Source of the DNA: an uncultured Flavobacteriales bacterium | GTDB lineage: Bacteria > Bacteroidota > Bacteroidia > Flavobacteriales_D > Crocinitomicaceae | DNA length: 58,592 nt | Direction: 5' to 3' | NCBI GenBank assembly: GCA_938092255.1 | Contig: CALKHF010000090.1 | Span: forward strand, 1-58,592 | Shown here: in pieces, positions 22,958 through 31,433 of the stretch | Layout of the letters: each line of letters starts with the position of its first letter | Position numbering within the stretch: the stretch's first letter is position 1 | Notes under the pieces: model-generated | Database searches by the model: none | Seen by the model: only the letters and a program-made list of their open reading frames with translations | What the model was told of the DNA's origin: nothing | Program-made: the position numbers and the translations under genes

Positions 22958-24542
22958 GCATGCCATTTTGTTTTTATGTTTGCTCTGTGCCGCTGGGTCG
23001 TGGAGTCAAACTGATGTTGGATATATCAATGTCTCTATTGTTAAGATTCCTGCCTCCGAAAATAGAAGGTGTAGAATCTCTTTACAGCCTGCAACAGATG
23101 TCTTAACAGATACCAATCAGATTAAAAGCGAAAACGTCAAGCCAACTGAAATCTCGCCACTAAAAATACAGGAAGGAATCAATAAATCAGAAAAGGAACG
23201 AGCTTTTAAAAAGCATTATTCCTTGAGTCACCTAACAAGAACAAATAATGCTAATTTGGGTTTTCGTCTTTCAAAAGATTCAGAAAAAACAATCAACCTG
23301 GTCCCATTAGTGGATTTGGGCATTCAATACAACACAAGTTCAAGTCAACTGAATCATCGAAATGGAATGGGCTTCTTAATTGAGGCTCGACCCATTAAAA
23401 AAAGCTATGTTCGAATTGGTGGACTCTTTAATTTGTCCAATTCGGAAAGCCTCAATCCCGGAAACATCAATCTTACTGATATTGGTATATCGCAAAAGCT
23501 TTGGGTCGTGCCCATGACTCGATTGGCTTATACACCGAATGAGGTGTTCTGTTTTCAGGCCGGTTATGATAGGAGTTTTATAGGATTGGGGAGGCGCTCC
23601 CTCTTTTTAAGTGATTATGGAAAGCCTATGCCCTTTGGACAGATACGCGCTACATTCTGGCATATGGAATACAGTGTCAACTACCAGTTTTTATCCGAAA
23701 ACTTCAACGGCCAGAGACAATCGAAATACATTACGAATCATCAACTCAGCTGGAACATTTTGCCTTGGCTAAATTTTGGGGTTTTTGAAGCTGTTGTTTT
23801 TCAGCCAAAAGACACCTTACTCAATCGCGGTTATGATGCAGAATATCTTAATCCTTTTGTGTTTTTCCGACCACAGGAATATTCAATGGGCTCCTCGGAT
23901 AATGTAATTATTGGGGCTTCGCTAAATGCAAGAATTAAAAATACGACTGTTTACTCTCAAGTTATTCTTGATGAATTTCTCCTTTCAGAAATACGAGAAA
24001 GAAGAGGATGGTGGGCGAATAAATTTGGTGTTCAGTTCGGGATAAAGGGAAAACTATCTGATCAACTCTATTATCGAGTTGAAGGAAACCTTGTTCGGCC
24101 ATACACTTTTTCTCACTTGACTCCTCTTCAGGTCTATGGCCATAGAGGGTCGGCACTCGCCCATCCATACGGCAGTAATTTTGCAGAAATTCTAACCGAA
24201 TGGAACTGGTCCAAAAAAATAAACCCAAAGTTAAAGCTTCGGTTTTTTGCCTCTTTTGGTATTCGAGGGCTCGATACAGATAGCCTAAATTATGGTTCGG
24301 ACATTTATGAAAGCTATATTAATCGAGCGAATGATCTTGGTAATTATATAGGTCAAGGAACGAAACAAAGCTTTTTTATCACAAATACAAGAGCCTCTTA
24401 TCCAATTCTAAATGAAGGAAGAATACATGCTTTTGCAGAGCTTCAAACACAATACATCAAAATGGATGGGTTTAAAAAAGTAAGCTTCTTGCCGATGATT
24501 GGAATTCGCTCGTATTTATGGAACGATTACAGAAACTATTAA
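22947..24542 (+). CDS. outer-membrane beta-barrel protein, RemB/Wzi-like (paralog 2)
   Basis: Signal peptide; [20 protein letters not shown] and [16 protein letters not shown] motifs shared with the upstream gene. Confidence 0.6.
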   Translation: MTIRHAILFLCLLCAAGSWSQTDVGYINVSIVKIPASENRRCRISLQPATDVLTDTNQIKSENVKPTEISPLKIQEGINKSEKERAFKKHYSLSHLTRTNNANLGFRLSKDSEKTINLVPLVDLGIQYNTSSSQLNHRNGMGFLIEARPIKKSYVRIGGLFNLSNSESLNPGNINLTDIGISQKLWVVPMTRLAYTPNEVFCFQAGYDRSFIGLGRRSLFLSDYGKPMPFGQIRATFWHMEYSVNYQFLSENFNGQRQSKYITNHQLSWNILPWLNFGVFEAVVFQPKDTLLNRGYDAEYLNPFVFFRPQEYSMGSSDNVIIGASLNARIKNTTVYSQVILDEFLLSEIRERRGWWANKFGVQFGIKGKLSDQLYYRVEGNLVRPYTFSHLTPLQVYGHRGSALAHPYGSNFAEILTEWNWSKKINPKLKLRFFASFGIRGLDTDSLNYGSDIYESYINRANDLGNYIGQGTKQSFFITNTRASYPILNEGRIHAFAELQTQYIKMDGFKKVSFLPMIGIRSYLWNDYRNY

Positions 24543-24543
24543 C

Positions 24544-24759
24544 ATGAGCGGTGAGCAAAAAAACAACCCCCTGCATGGCGTAAAACTTACAGACATTCTA
24601 AATGCTTTGGTCATAGAATATGGATGGGAGGAGCTCGGTTATCGCATAGACATTCGGTGCTTCAATTATGATCCGTCGATCAAATCAAGCCTAAAGTTTT
24701 TAAGACGCACGCCTTGGGCCCGAGAAAAAGTAGAACGCTTATATTTAAAAACGTTTTAA
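24544..24759 (+). CDS. VF530-family (DUF2132) small DNA-binding-like protein
   Basis: [34 protein letters not shown]...[19 protein letters not shown] 24544 preferred. Confidence 0.85.
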   Translation: MSGEQKNNPLHGVKLTDILNALVIEYGWEELGYRIDIRCFNYDPSIKSSLKFLRRTPWAREKVERLYLKTF

Positions 24760-24878
24760 CATCACGTAAAAAGAAATTGAATAATGCAAGCTCTACCACA
24801 TAAAAGCAAAGTTTAATCAATACATCATCTGCTTTATTTATTTAATAATTTGTTTTCAGTACCTTAGGGATTCTCTCT

Positions 24879-25676
24879 ATGAAAAATTTACTCTTTTTAT
24901 TTTATACTGTAGCACTATCTTCGACGATCCTATCACAAGAAATCATTGTTAAGGACTCTTCTTCAATTCACATCAACGAAGCAATAGTAATTCTTCCGGG
25001 ATTTGGAGACACAAAAAAGGGGAGAAAAAATCAAAAATCATTCTTTCAGCATAAGGGTTACGATTTATACATACCGAAATACAAAGACAGTAAAAGCCTC
25101 GATAATTGCGTAAAAAACTTAGAATTCTTTTATGAGAGCCAAGGTCTGCATCAATACGATAAGGTCCACTTTTTTTCCTATATCGTTGGGTCATGGACTT
25201 TAAACAAGTTCATCTTAAAGAACGGCAATCAAAACATTCGCACTATTGTATATGACAGAAGCCCAATTCAAGAAAGAGCACCATACATTGTAGATAAACA
25301 TCTGGGTTTTCTTGTCTGGCTTAAAGGCCTGAAGCACATCATGAAGGAAATGGCGCAAACACCATATATTCCCATTGAAAAAGGCGGGATTGATATTGGT
25401 GTTATCATCGAAAACAAGGCCACGCCTCTAATGAGAGTTTTTAAAAAAAAGACTTTAAAAATGGGGGAAATCCTTTGGAGTGTGCCTTCTTTAAACCAGT
25501 CAAATGACGATTATCACTACACCTGGTTAAATCATGATCAGATGTATACCCGATTTGACATTGTAGGCGCAGAAATTTTTAACTTTATAAAAAGGGGCAC
25601 CTTTAGCACAAATGCAAAGAGAGAAAAATACAATTGGGACCCCTTTCTTTCATATAAAAAAGAAGGTTTGAAATGA
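24879..25676 (+). CDS. secreted alpha/beta-hydrolase-like protein of the lipid module
   Basis: Signal peptide, AIVILPGFGDTKKG oxyanion-like strand; canonical GxSxG elbow not intact (FSYIVGSW). Confidence 0.5.
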   Translation: MKNLLFLFYTVALSSTILSQEIIVKDSSSIHINEAIVILPGFGDTKKGRKNQKSFFQHKGYDLYIPKYKDSKSLDNCVKNLEFFYESQGLHQYDKVHFFSYIVGSWTLNKFILKNGNQNIRTIVYDRSPIQERAPYIVDKHLGFLVWLKGLKHIMKEMAQTPYIPIEKGGIDIGVIIENKATPLMRVFKKKTLKMGEILWSVPSLNQSNDDYHYTWLNHDQMYTRFDIVGAEIFNFIKRGTFSTNAKREKYNWDPFLSYKKEGLK

Positions 25677-26275
25677 TCTCAATGTATAAAATAAAACCAA
25701 AGTTTCAACAGTTGTTAAGGCCACTATTAGATTGGTTATACAAAAGGGGCGTGACTGCAAATCAGCTAACTGTAGCAGCAATTGTCCTTTCTTTAGGCCT
25801 TGGGTTTTCTTTATGGTTTGCCGATGACTGGAATCTAGGATATTTAATTGTTCCTATTGGTTTATTACTTCGTATGGCCCTCAATGCGCTTGACGGAATG
25901 ATGGCCCGAATCCACAATATGCAATCAAGTCTTGGTGAAGTATTAAATGAGGTTGGAGATGTTGTATCAGATATGTTTATTTATATTCCTCTAATAGCGA
26001 TCCCTAAAGTTTCTCCAGAGCTGGTTTGTTTATTTGTTGGTTTTTCAATAATAAATGAATTTTCGGGAATCTTTGGCAAGGTGCTTGGCAAGCAAAGAAT
26101 GTACGATGGGCCTATGGGGAAAAGTGACCGTGCATTTGTTATTGGACTCGGATGTTTGATTTACTACTTTCACCCGTTTTCATCTGAAATTATTAATTAT
26201 GCATTGGCCATGTGCTGCCTTCTAATGACAATAAGTTCATTTATACGGTTAAAAAAAGCCTTAAAAAATGGATAA
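25673..26275 (+). CDS. CDP-alcohol phosphatidyltransferase family protein (YnbA-like)
   Basis: NALDGMMARIHNMQSSLGEVLNEVGDVVSD, a variant of the DxxDGxxAR...GxxxDxxxD motif. Confidence 0.85.
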   Translation: MISMYKIKPKFQQLLRPLLDWLYKRGVTANQLTVAAIVLSLGLGFSLWFADDWNLGYLIVPIGLLLRMALNALDGMMARIHNMQSSLGEVLNEVGDVVSDMFIYIPLIAIPKVSPELVCLFVGFSIINEFSGIFGKVLGKQRMYDGPMGKSDRAFVIGLGCLIYYFHPFSSEIINYALAMCCLLMTISSFIRLKKALKNG

Positions 26276-27218
26276 ATTAATTGCCTCTGTTAATCTCTCT
26301 GGAGAAATTCAAATGGTTATTGGCGTAATCCTTGGGATTCTGTTGCTTTCCTCTTTTTTGTTTTGGACATGGGGCTTGTTTAGATCTAGCGCCGGCTTGA
26401 CTGAGCTGAAAACAAGAACAAAGTCATGGTGGGGAATGGCTACTCTTTTTTTACTAGCTGCTCTTATTAGCCCTATTATTACATACATCGGTATTGGGTT
26501 CCTTTCTTTTGCAGCATTGAGAGAATTTTATTCTGTAATTCAGCTTCGAAAATCAGATCGAGCAGGGATGTTATGGTGCTATTTAGCAATTCCCATTCAA
26601 TATTATTTAGCATACATGGGGTGGTATGAGTTGTTTATTATTTTCATTCCTGTATTCATGTTTATATGGATTCCTTTCGTTCTTGTTCTCTCTGGAGAAA
26701 CGAAAATGATTATGACTTCGATGGCAGGACTTCCAACATCTATTATGCTTTGTGTTTTTGGCTTGAGCCACATGGCCTACCTAATCAGTCTTCCGTCTAT
26801 TCCTGGCTTTGATCCGGGAGGGAAAGGTCTTTTACTTTTTTTAATATTCATCACTCAGATGAATGATGTAATGCAGTTTATCTGGGGCAAATTGTTTGGG
26901 CGTCATAAAATTCTTCCTAAGATTAGCCCCAATAAAACATGGGAAGGATTTCTAGGAGGATTAGTTTCCTCAATGATTATTGGGTATTTCATGAAGTTTC
27001 TAACTCCTCTTGGAGATGGCGAAGTGATTATAATTAGTTTTCTAATTGCCGGTGTTGGTTTTATTGGTGACGTGGTCATATCCGCTATAAAAAGAGATAT
27101 GGGTGTTAAAGATATGGGAGGAGCTATTCCAGGACACGGAGGGGTTTTAGATAGAATAGACTCCTTATCAATGACAACTCCTATATTTTTTCATCTGGTT
27201 TACTTTTTTGCATATTAA
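26268..27218 (+). CDS. phosphatidate cytidylyltransferase family protein (YnbB-like)
   Basis: SPNKTWEGFLGG and GDVVISAIKRDMGVKDMGGAIPGHGGVLDRIDS CdsA signature. Confidence 0.9.
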   Translation: MDKLIASVNLSGEIQMVIGVILGILLLSSFLFWTWGLFRSSAGLTELKTRTKSWWGMATLFLLAALISPIITYIGIGFLSFAALREFYSVIQLRKSDRAGMLWCYLAIPIQYYLAYMGWYELFIIFIPVFMFIWIPFVLVLSGETKMIMTSMAGLPTSIMLCVFGLSHMAYLISLPSIPGFDPGGKGLLLFLIFITQMNDVMQFIWGKLFGRHKILPKISPNKTWEGFLGGLVSSMIIGYFMKFLTPLGDGEVIIISFLIAGVGFIGDVVISAIKRDMGVKDMGGAIPGHGGVLDRIDSLSMTTPIFFHLVYFFAY

Positions 27219-27221
27219 ACA

Positions 27222-27878
27222 ATGAGGACTCTATTTTTATATCTCACATTTAAAGTTTTTTGGAGGTTTTTCTTCTCAGTAATTATTGGTGTTCGGTTCA
27301 TAGGGGCACGAAAACTTTTGGGTCATAAGCAATTCGTATTAGCCTCTAATCACAATAGCCATGCAGATGCTGTCACGTTAATGACAGCAATACCAAACAA
27401 TCGTTTATCAAAAACAAGACCTATTGCGGCGGCAGATTATTTTGGGATAAATAAATTTGTGTCATTTATTTCTTGGTTTTTCTTAAACCTTGTTCTTATT
27501 CCAAGAAAAAAGGCGGAAAACCCTGGAGATAGTGACCCTATTGAAATAATGGATGACGTTCTGAAAAAAGGCCAATCCATAATTCTTTTTCCGGAAGGAT
27601 CTAGAGGTGAGGCCGGTATACTACAGACTTTTAAAAAGGGCGTGGGATATTTAATGGAAAAGAATCGATCAATTCCGGTCATTCCAGTATACATGGAAGG
27701 TATCGGTCGGGTATTGCCAAAGGGTAATAAAATAATTCTACCTAGCCTTACAAAGGTATATATTGGAGAAGCTTTATATTTCAAAGAAGAATCGGCGGAA
27801 GAAATCACTAAAATAATTGAGCAAAAGATCTTGGATTTAAAAGAAAAGTCTGTCAAATACAAACAAAATTTTAATTGA
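27222..27878 (+). CDS. 1-acyl-sn-glycerol-3-phosphate acyltransferase (PlsC-like)
   Basis: NHNSHADAVTL (HX4D) and FPEGSRGEAG motifs. Confidence 0.9.
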   Translation: MRTLFLYLTFKVFWRFFFSVIIGVRFIGARKLLGHKQFVLASNHNSHADAVTLMTAIPNNRLSKTRPIAAADYFGINKFVSFISWFFLNLVLIPRKKAENPGDSDPIEIMDDVLKKGQSIILFPEGSRGEAGILQTFKKGVGYLMEKNRSIPVIPVYMEGIGRVLPKGNKIILPSLTKVYIGEALYFKEESAEEITKIIEQKILDLKEKSVKYKQNFN

Positions 27879-27935
27879 GGTTCATGTTGTTTTTATTGAC
27901 TCCTTTGGTTTTTGTATATTGGGAAAAACCTAAAC

Positions 27936-30287
27936 ATGAAATTAATATCCTTCCTATTCATTTCTTTTTTATTTTTAAGCAGTTCGTTAATAGGGCAAAA
28001 CATTAATGTTGGCCCATATCTGCAAGACGCCGAACCTTCCTCTATAAAAATAATGTGGGAAACCTCATCAGGCAATGAAAGCACAGTAGAATGGGGAACA
28101 AGTAATGCTCTAGGAAACTCGTCGTCGGGGATTTTTATTGCGGGTAATGGCCTTTCTCGAATACATACAACAACCCTTGCTGGACTTGAGGCGAACACAA
28201 AATATTACTATCGGGTGATTACAAATAATGTCCAAAGTGATGTTTTTGACTTTGTAACCCCTCCCCTGCCAAACAGTGAATCACCAGTAAACCTTGTGTC
28301 CATGAGTGATATGCAACAAGATTGGCAACACACAAACGTTTTTGAGGACATAATCAATGATGAGCTTATACCTTTTGTAAACAATCGTTTTGGAAACGAC
28401 TTATCAACCGACCTTGCTTATGTATTTATCCCTGGCGATCTCGTGACAACTGGAAGTAATTACTCTTCTTGGAAGAGCACCTTTTTCGACCCTGCACAAG
28501 CCTTGTTTCAACACGTACCCGTATATCCTGTTGCAGGAAACCACGAGCAAAATTCCGAAAACTATTTTAAGTATTTCACTCTTCCAACAAACGGAACAAA
28601 TCAAAATGATTACCTCGAACATTGGTATTATAAAGACTACTCCAATGTTCGATTAATTGGCCTTGAAACAAACAGCGGATATCGCATACAAGAACAACTC
28701 GACTGGTTGCAGGGGGTCCTTGATGATGCCTGTAATAACGAACATATTGACTTTGTTTTTGCCCAACTCCACCACCCGCATCATTCAGAGTTATGGATTG
28801 CTGGTAACACAGATTACACGGGAGACATCATTTCTTTATTAGAAGGGTTTTCCACAAACTGCGGGAAGCCTAGTATTCACTTTTTTGGACATACTCATGG
28901 CTATTCGAGGGGGCAAAGTCGAGATCATAAGCATTTAATGGTAAACGTTGCGACCGCAGGAGGGGCGATTGATAATTGGGGGGAATATGCCCAACAAGAT
29001 TATAAGGAGTTTTCAAGAAGTGATGACGATTATGGTTTTGTATTGCTTGAAGTTGAGGCCGGAAATGATCCGCAATTTTTATTAACCAGAGTAAGTCACG
29101 GGAGCTACGAAGACGGTATTGTTAGTAATGAAATAAGGGACACCATTCGCGTTAGAGCCAACAACATAAACCCTGACAAGCCTTCTGGCCTTTTCCCTTA
29201 CGAGGGGGCTGAGTTGAGTCCGGACTGCATTGTTTTTTTAGGTTCAAATTTTTCAGATAATGACAATCAAAATCAAGGCGCTGTGCATTGGCAGGTTTCA
29301 ACCGATTCGGGTTTTTCCTCATTGATTTACAATGATTGGTTCCAACATGAAAACTGGTATTATGACGAAGACCTTGAGGCAGGAAACAGTATGACGGAAA
29401 GAGAAATCAGCTCTCTTCAAGAAAGCACTAGTTACTATTGGAGGGTCAGATACCGTGATCGTAGTTTGGGATGGAGTGATTGGTCTGACCCTATTGGTTT
29501 TTCTACATCATTAAGTATCTACTCAGCCAATCTGCTTCAGAATCCTGGTGCTGAAGACGGTACAAACTCTTGGACGGAAGTTTCAGGGTCCTTTGAATCT
29601 ATTTTAAGCGGAGAGTGCGCTGGAAACAATGCCTATTCTGGCTCTAAGCTTTTTGCTGTTGGTGGGGTTTGTGATCCAAACGCATACGGTGAAGGTTATC
29701 AAGACATCAATATTGATTCATATGCATCAATGATCGATAATGACTCAGCAATTGTTTTTTTTGGTGGGTTTTTAAGTGATTATTCTGGGGATGACATACC
29801 TGCGTTTCAACTTGAATTTTATAATGCTTCAAATACGCTTCTCGGGTCAACTGACAGTTATGAAAGCCAAACCTCTGAATGGTCTTATGTTTTTGACAAT
29901 GTTTCTATTCCCTCAACTACTAGAAAAATACGGATGATTTTAACTGGAACTAGAAATGCAGGAACAGATAACGATAGTTATTTTGATGATTTATTTGTTA
30001 GGATCAAACCTATTGGGGATGATTGTGAGCAATTGTCACTTGATGTTGAGGACGATCCCTATCCTATAGCCATATATCCCAATCCAACTGGAGATGTTTT
30101 TTATGTAGAGTCAAGTGCTGAATATCTCAATTTACCCCTTCAGGTATATAATCAAGAAGGGAAAATTCTCTTTGAAACGTCATTCGATTCCGTTAAAAAA
30201 ATGATTGACCTTTCTTCTTTTTCTTCAGGTGTATATTACATTAAGATTGGTGGTTTTCCTGAGAAGAAAATCATTAAATCGTTTTAG
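27936..30287 (+). CDS. metallophosphoesterase with N-terminal fibronectin-like domain and T9SS sorting domain
   Basis: VFIPGDLV, AGNHE, FFGHTHGYSRG; C-terminal YPNPTGDVFYVES...SGVYYIKI sorting domain. Confidence 0.88.
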   Translation: MKLISFLFISFLFLSSSLIGQNINVGPYLQDAEPSSIKIMWETSSGNESTVEWGTSNALGNSSSGIFIAGNGLSRIHTTTLAGLEANTKYYYRVITNNVQSDVFDFVTPPLPNSESPVNLVSMSDMQQDWQHTNVFEDIINDELIPFVNNRFGNDLSTDLAYVFIPGDLVTTGSNYSSWKSTFFDPAQALFQHVPVYPVAGNHEQNSENYFKYFTLPTNGTNQNDYLEHWYYKDYSNVRLIGLETNSGYRIQEQLDWLQGVLDDACNNEHIDFVFAQLHHPHHSELWIAGNTDYTGDIISLLEGFSTNCGKPSIHFFGHTHGYSRGQSRDHKHLMVNVATAGGAIDNWGEYAQQDYKEFSRSDDDYGFVLLEVEAGNDPQFLLTRVSHGSYEDGIVSNEIRDTIRVRANNINPDKPSGLFPYEGAELSPDCIVFLGSNFSDNDNQNQGAVHWQVSTDSGFSSLIYNDWFQHENWYYDEDLEAGNSMTEREISSLQESTSYYWRVRYRDRSLGWSDWSDPIGFSTSLSIYSANLLQNPGAEDGTNSWTEVSGSFESILSGECAGNNAYSGSKLFAVGGVCDPNAYGEGYQDINIDSYASMIDNDSAIVFFGGFLSDYSGDDIPAFQLEFYNASNTLLGSTDSYESQTSEWSYVFDNVSIPSTTRKIRMILTGTRNAGTDNDSYFDDLFVRIKPIGDDCEQLSLDVEDDPYPIAIYPNPTGDVFYVESSAEYLNLPLQVYNQEGKILFETSFDSVKKMIDLSSFSSGVYYIKIGGFPEKKIIKSF

Positions 30288-31002
30288 ACGAATCCGTAAG
30301 GAGTAAATTAAGATCTGACAACTCTTTTGTTGTGAGATGCCTCCATTTCCCTCTATTTGTATCAAGCGGAATATTCATTATTCGTGTTCTTTTGAGCCGT
30401 AGAACCTCGTAACCCAGATACTCACACATTCTTCTTATTTGACGGTTTAAGCCCTGGGTCAAAACAATTCTAAAAGTATTCTTTGAAATTTGTTTTACTT
30501 GGCATTTTCTGGTTACGGTATCAAGAATTGGAACACCATTTCCCATACGTTTTAAAAAATCAGCTGTGACCGGTTTATTTACAGAAACAATGTATTCTTT
30601 TTCGTGATTATTCCTGGCTCTTAATATTTTATTTACAATATCACCATCATTTGTCAAAAGAATCAGGCCTTCACTAGGTTTGTCAAGTCGCCCTATTGGA
30701 AATATTCTCGAAGGAAAATTAATATAGTCTATAATGTTGTCCTTTTCAACTCGTGTGTCGGTGGTACAAACAATACCAACGGGTTTATTAAATGCGATGT
30801 AAACCTGTTCTGATTGCTTATTTCTTACCTCTACCCCATCAACCGTCACAACATCGTTGACTTGCACTTTTGTTCCCATTTCTGGAACAAGGCCATTGAT
30901 TTTGACCGCTCCTTTGTCAATCAACTTATCAGCTTCACGTCTAGAACAGAAACCTGCTTCACTTAAAAATTTATTGATTCGAACTTCTTTTGATTGAGAC
31001 AT
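30274..31002 (-). CDS. rluF: 23S rRNA pseudouridine synthase RluF-like
   Basis: S4 domain INKFLSEAGFCSRREADKLI; GRLDKPSEGLILLTNDGD; TQGLNRQIRRMCEYLGYEV. Confidence 0.9.
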   Translation of the reverse strand: MSQSKEVRINKFLSEAGFCSRREADKLIDKGAVKINGLVPEMGTKVQVNDVVTVDGVEVRNKQSEQVYIAFNKPVGIVCTTDTRVEKDNIIDYINFPSRIFPIGRLDKPSEGLILLTNDGDIVNKILRARNNHEKEYIVSVNKPVTADFLKRMGNGVPILDTVTRKCQVKQISKNTFRIVLTQGLNRQIRRMCEYLGYEVLRLKRTRIMNIPLDTNRGKWRHLTTKELSDLNLLLTDSSKTI

Positions 31003-31077
31003 ATTGTTCTTCAGAATTAAAGCAAATTACTTTTCTTTCTTTTATAAAAGATAAAATTACGGTATTTTGCTTTTCAA

Positions 31078-31410
31078 ATGAACAAAGTAGAAAAACAAGA
31101 CATTAAAAAGCGAATCCTTGAAGAGCTAAAAAAAACAGAAGAAGCCATCTTGGATTACAAAGAGTCTACAAAACCCATTTCTCCTGAAAATTCGATTGGT
31201 CGTGTTTCTCGAATGGACGCTATAAATAATAAAAGTGTTGTTGAAGCGGCCCTTCGAAAAGCCGAAGAAAAATTAAATAAGCTAAAGCTGGTACTAAATA
31301 AAGTGGAAGATACTGATTTTGGAATCTGTATTCGTTGTGGAGAACCCATACCCATTGGAAGGGTTTTATTAATGCCACAAAGTAGAAATTGTGTGCGCTG
31401 TGCTCAATAA
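31078..31410 (+). CDS. TraR/DksA family C4 zinc-finger protein
   Basis: Coiled coil plus CIRCGEPIPIGRVLLMPQSRNCVRC. Confidence 0.9.
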   Translation: MNKVEKQDIKKRILEELKKTEEAILDYKESTKPISPENSIGRVSRMDAINNKSVVEAALRKAEEKLNKLKLVLNKVEDTDFGICIRCGEPIPIGRVLLMPQSRNCVRCAQ

Positions 31411-31433
31411 AAAAACGCTATAATTCGCGATAT

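Noticed and set aside
27437-27862. 141-aa minus-strand ORF
   Set aside because: Antisense to the PlsC-like acyltransferase with canonical motifs; no independent start context.
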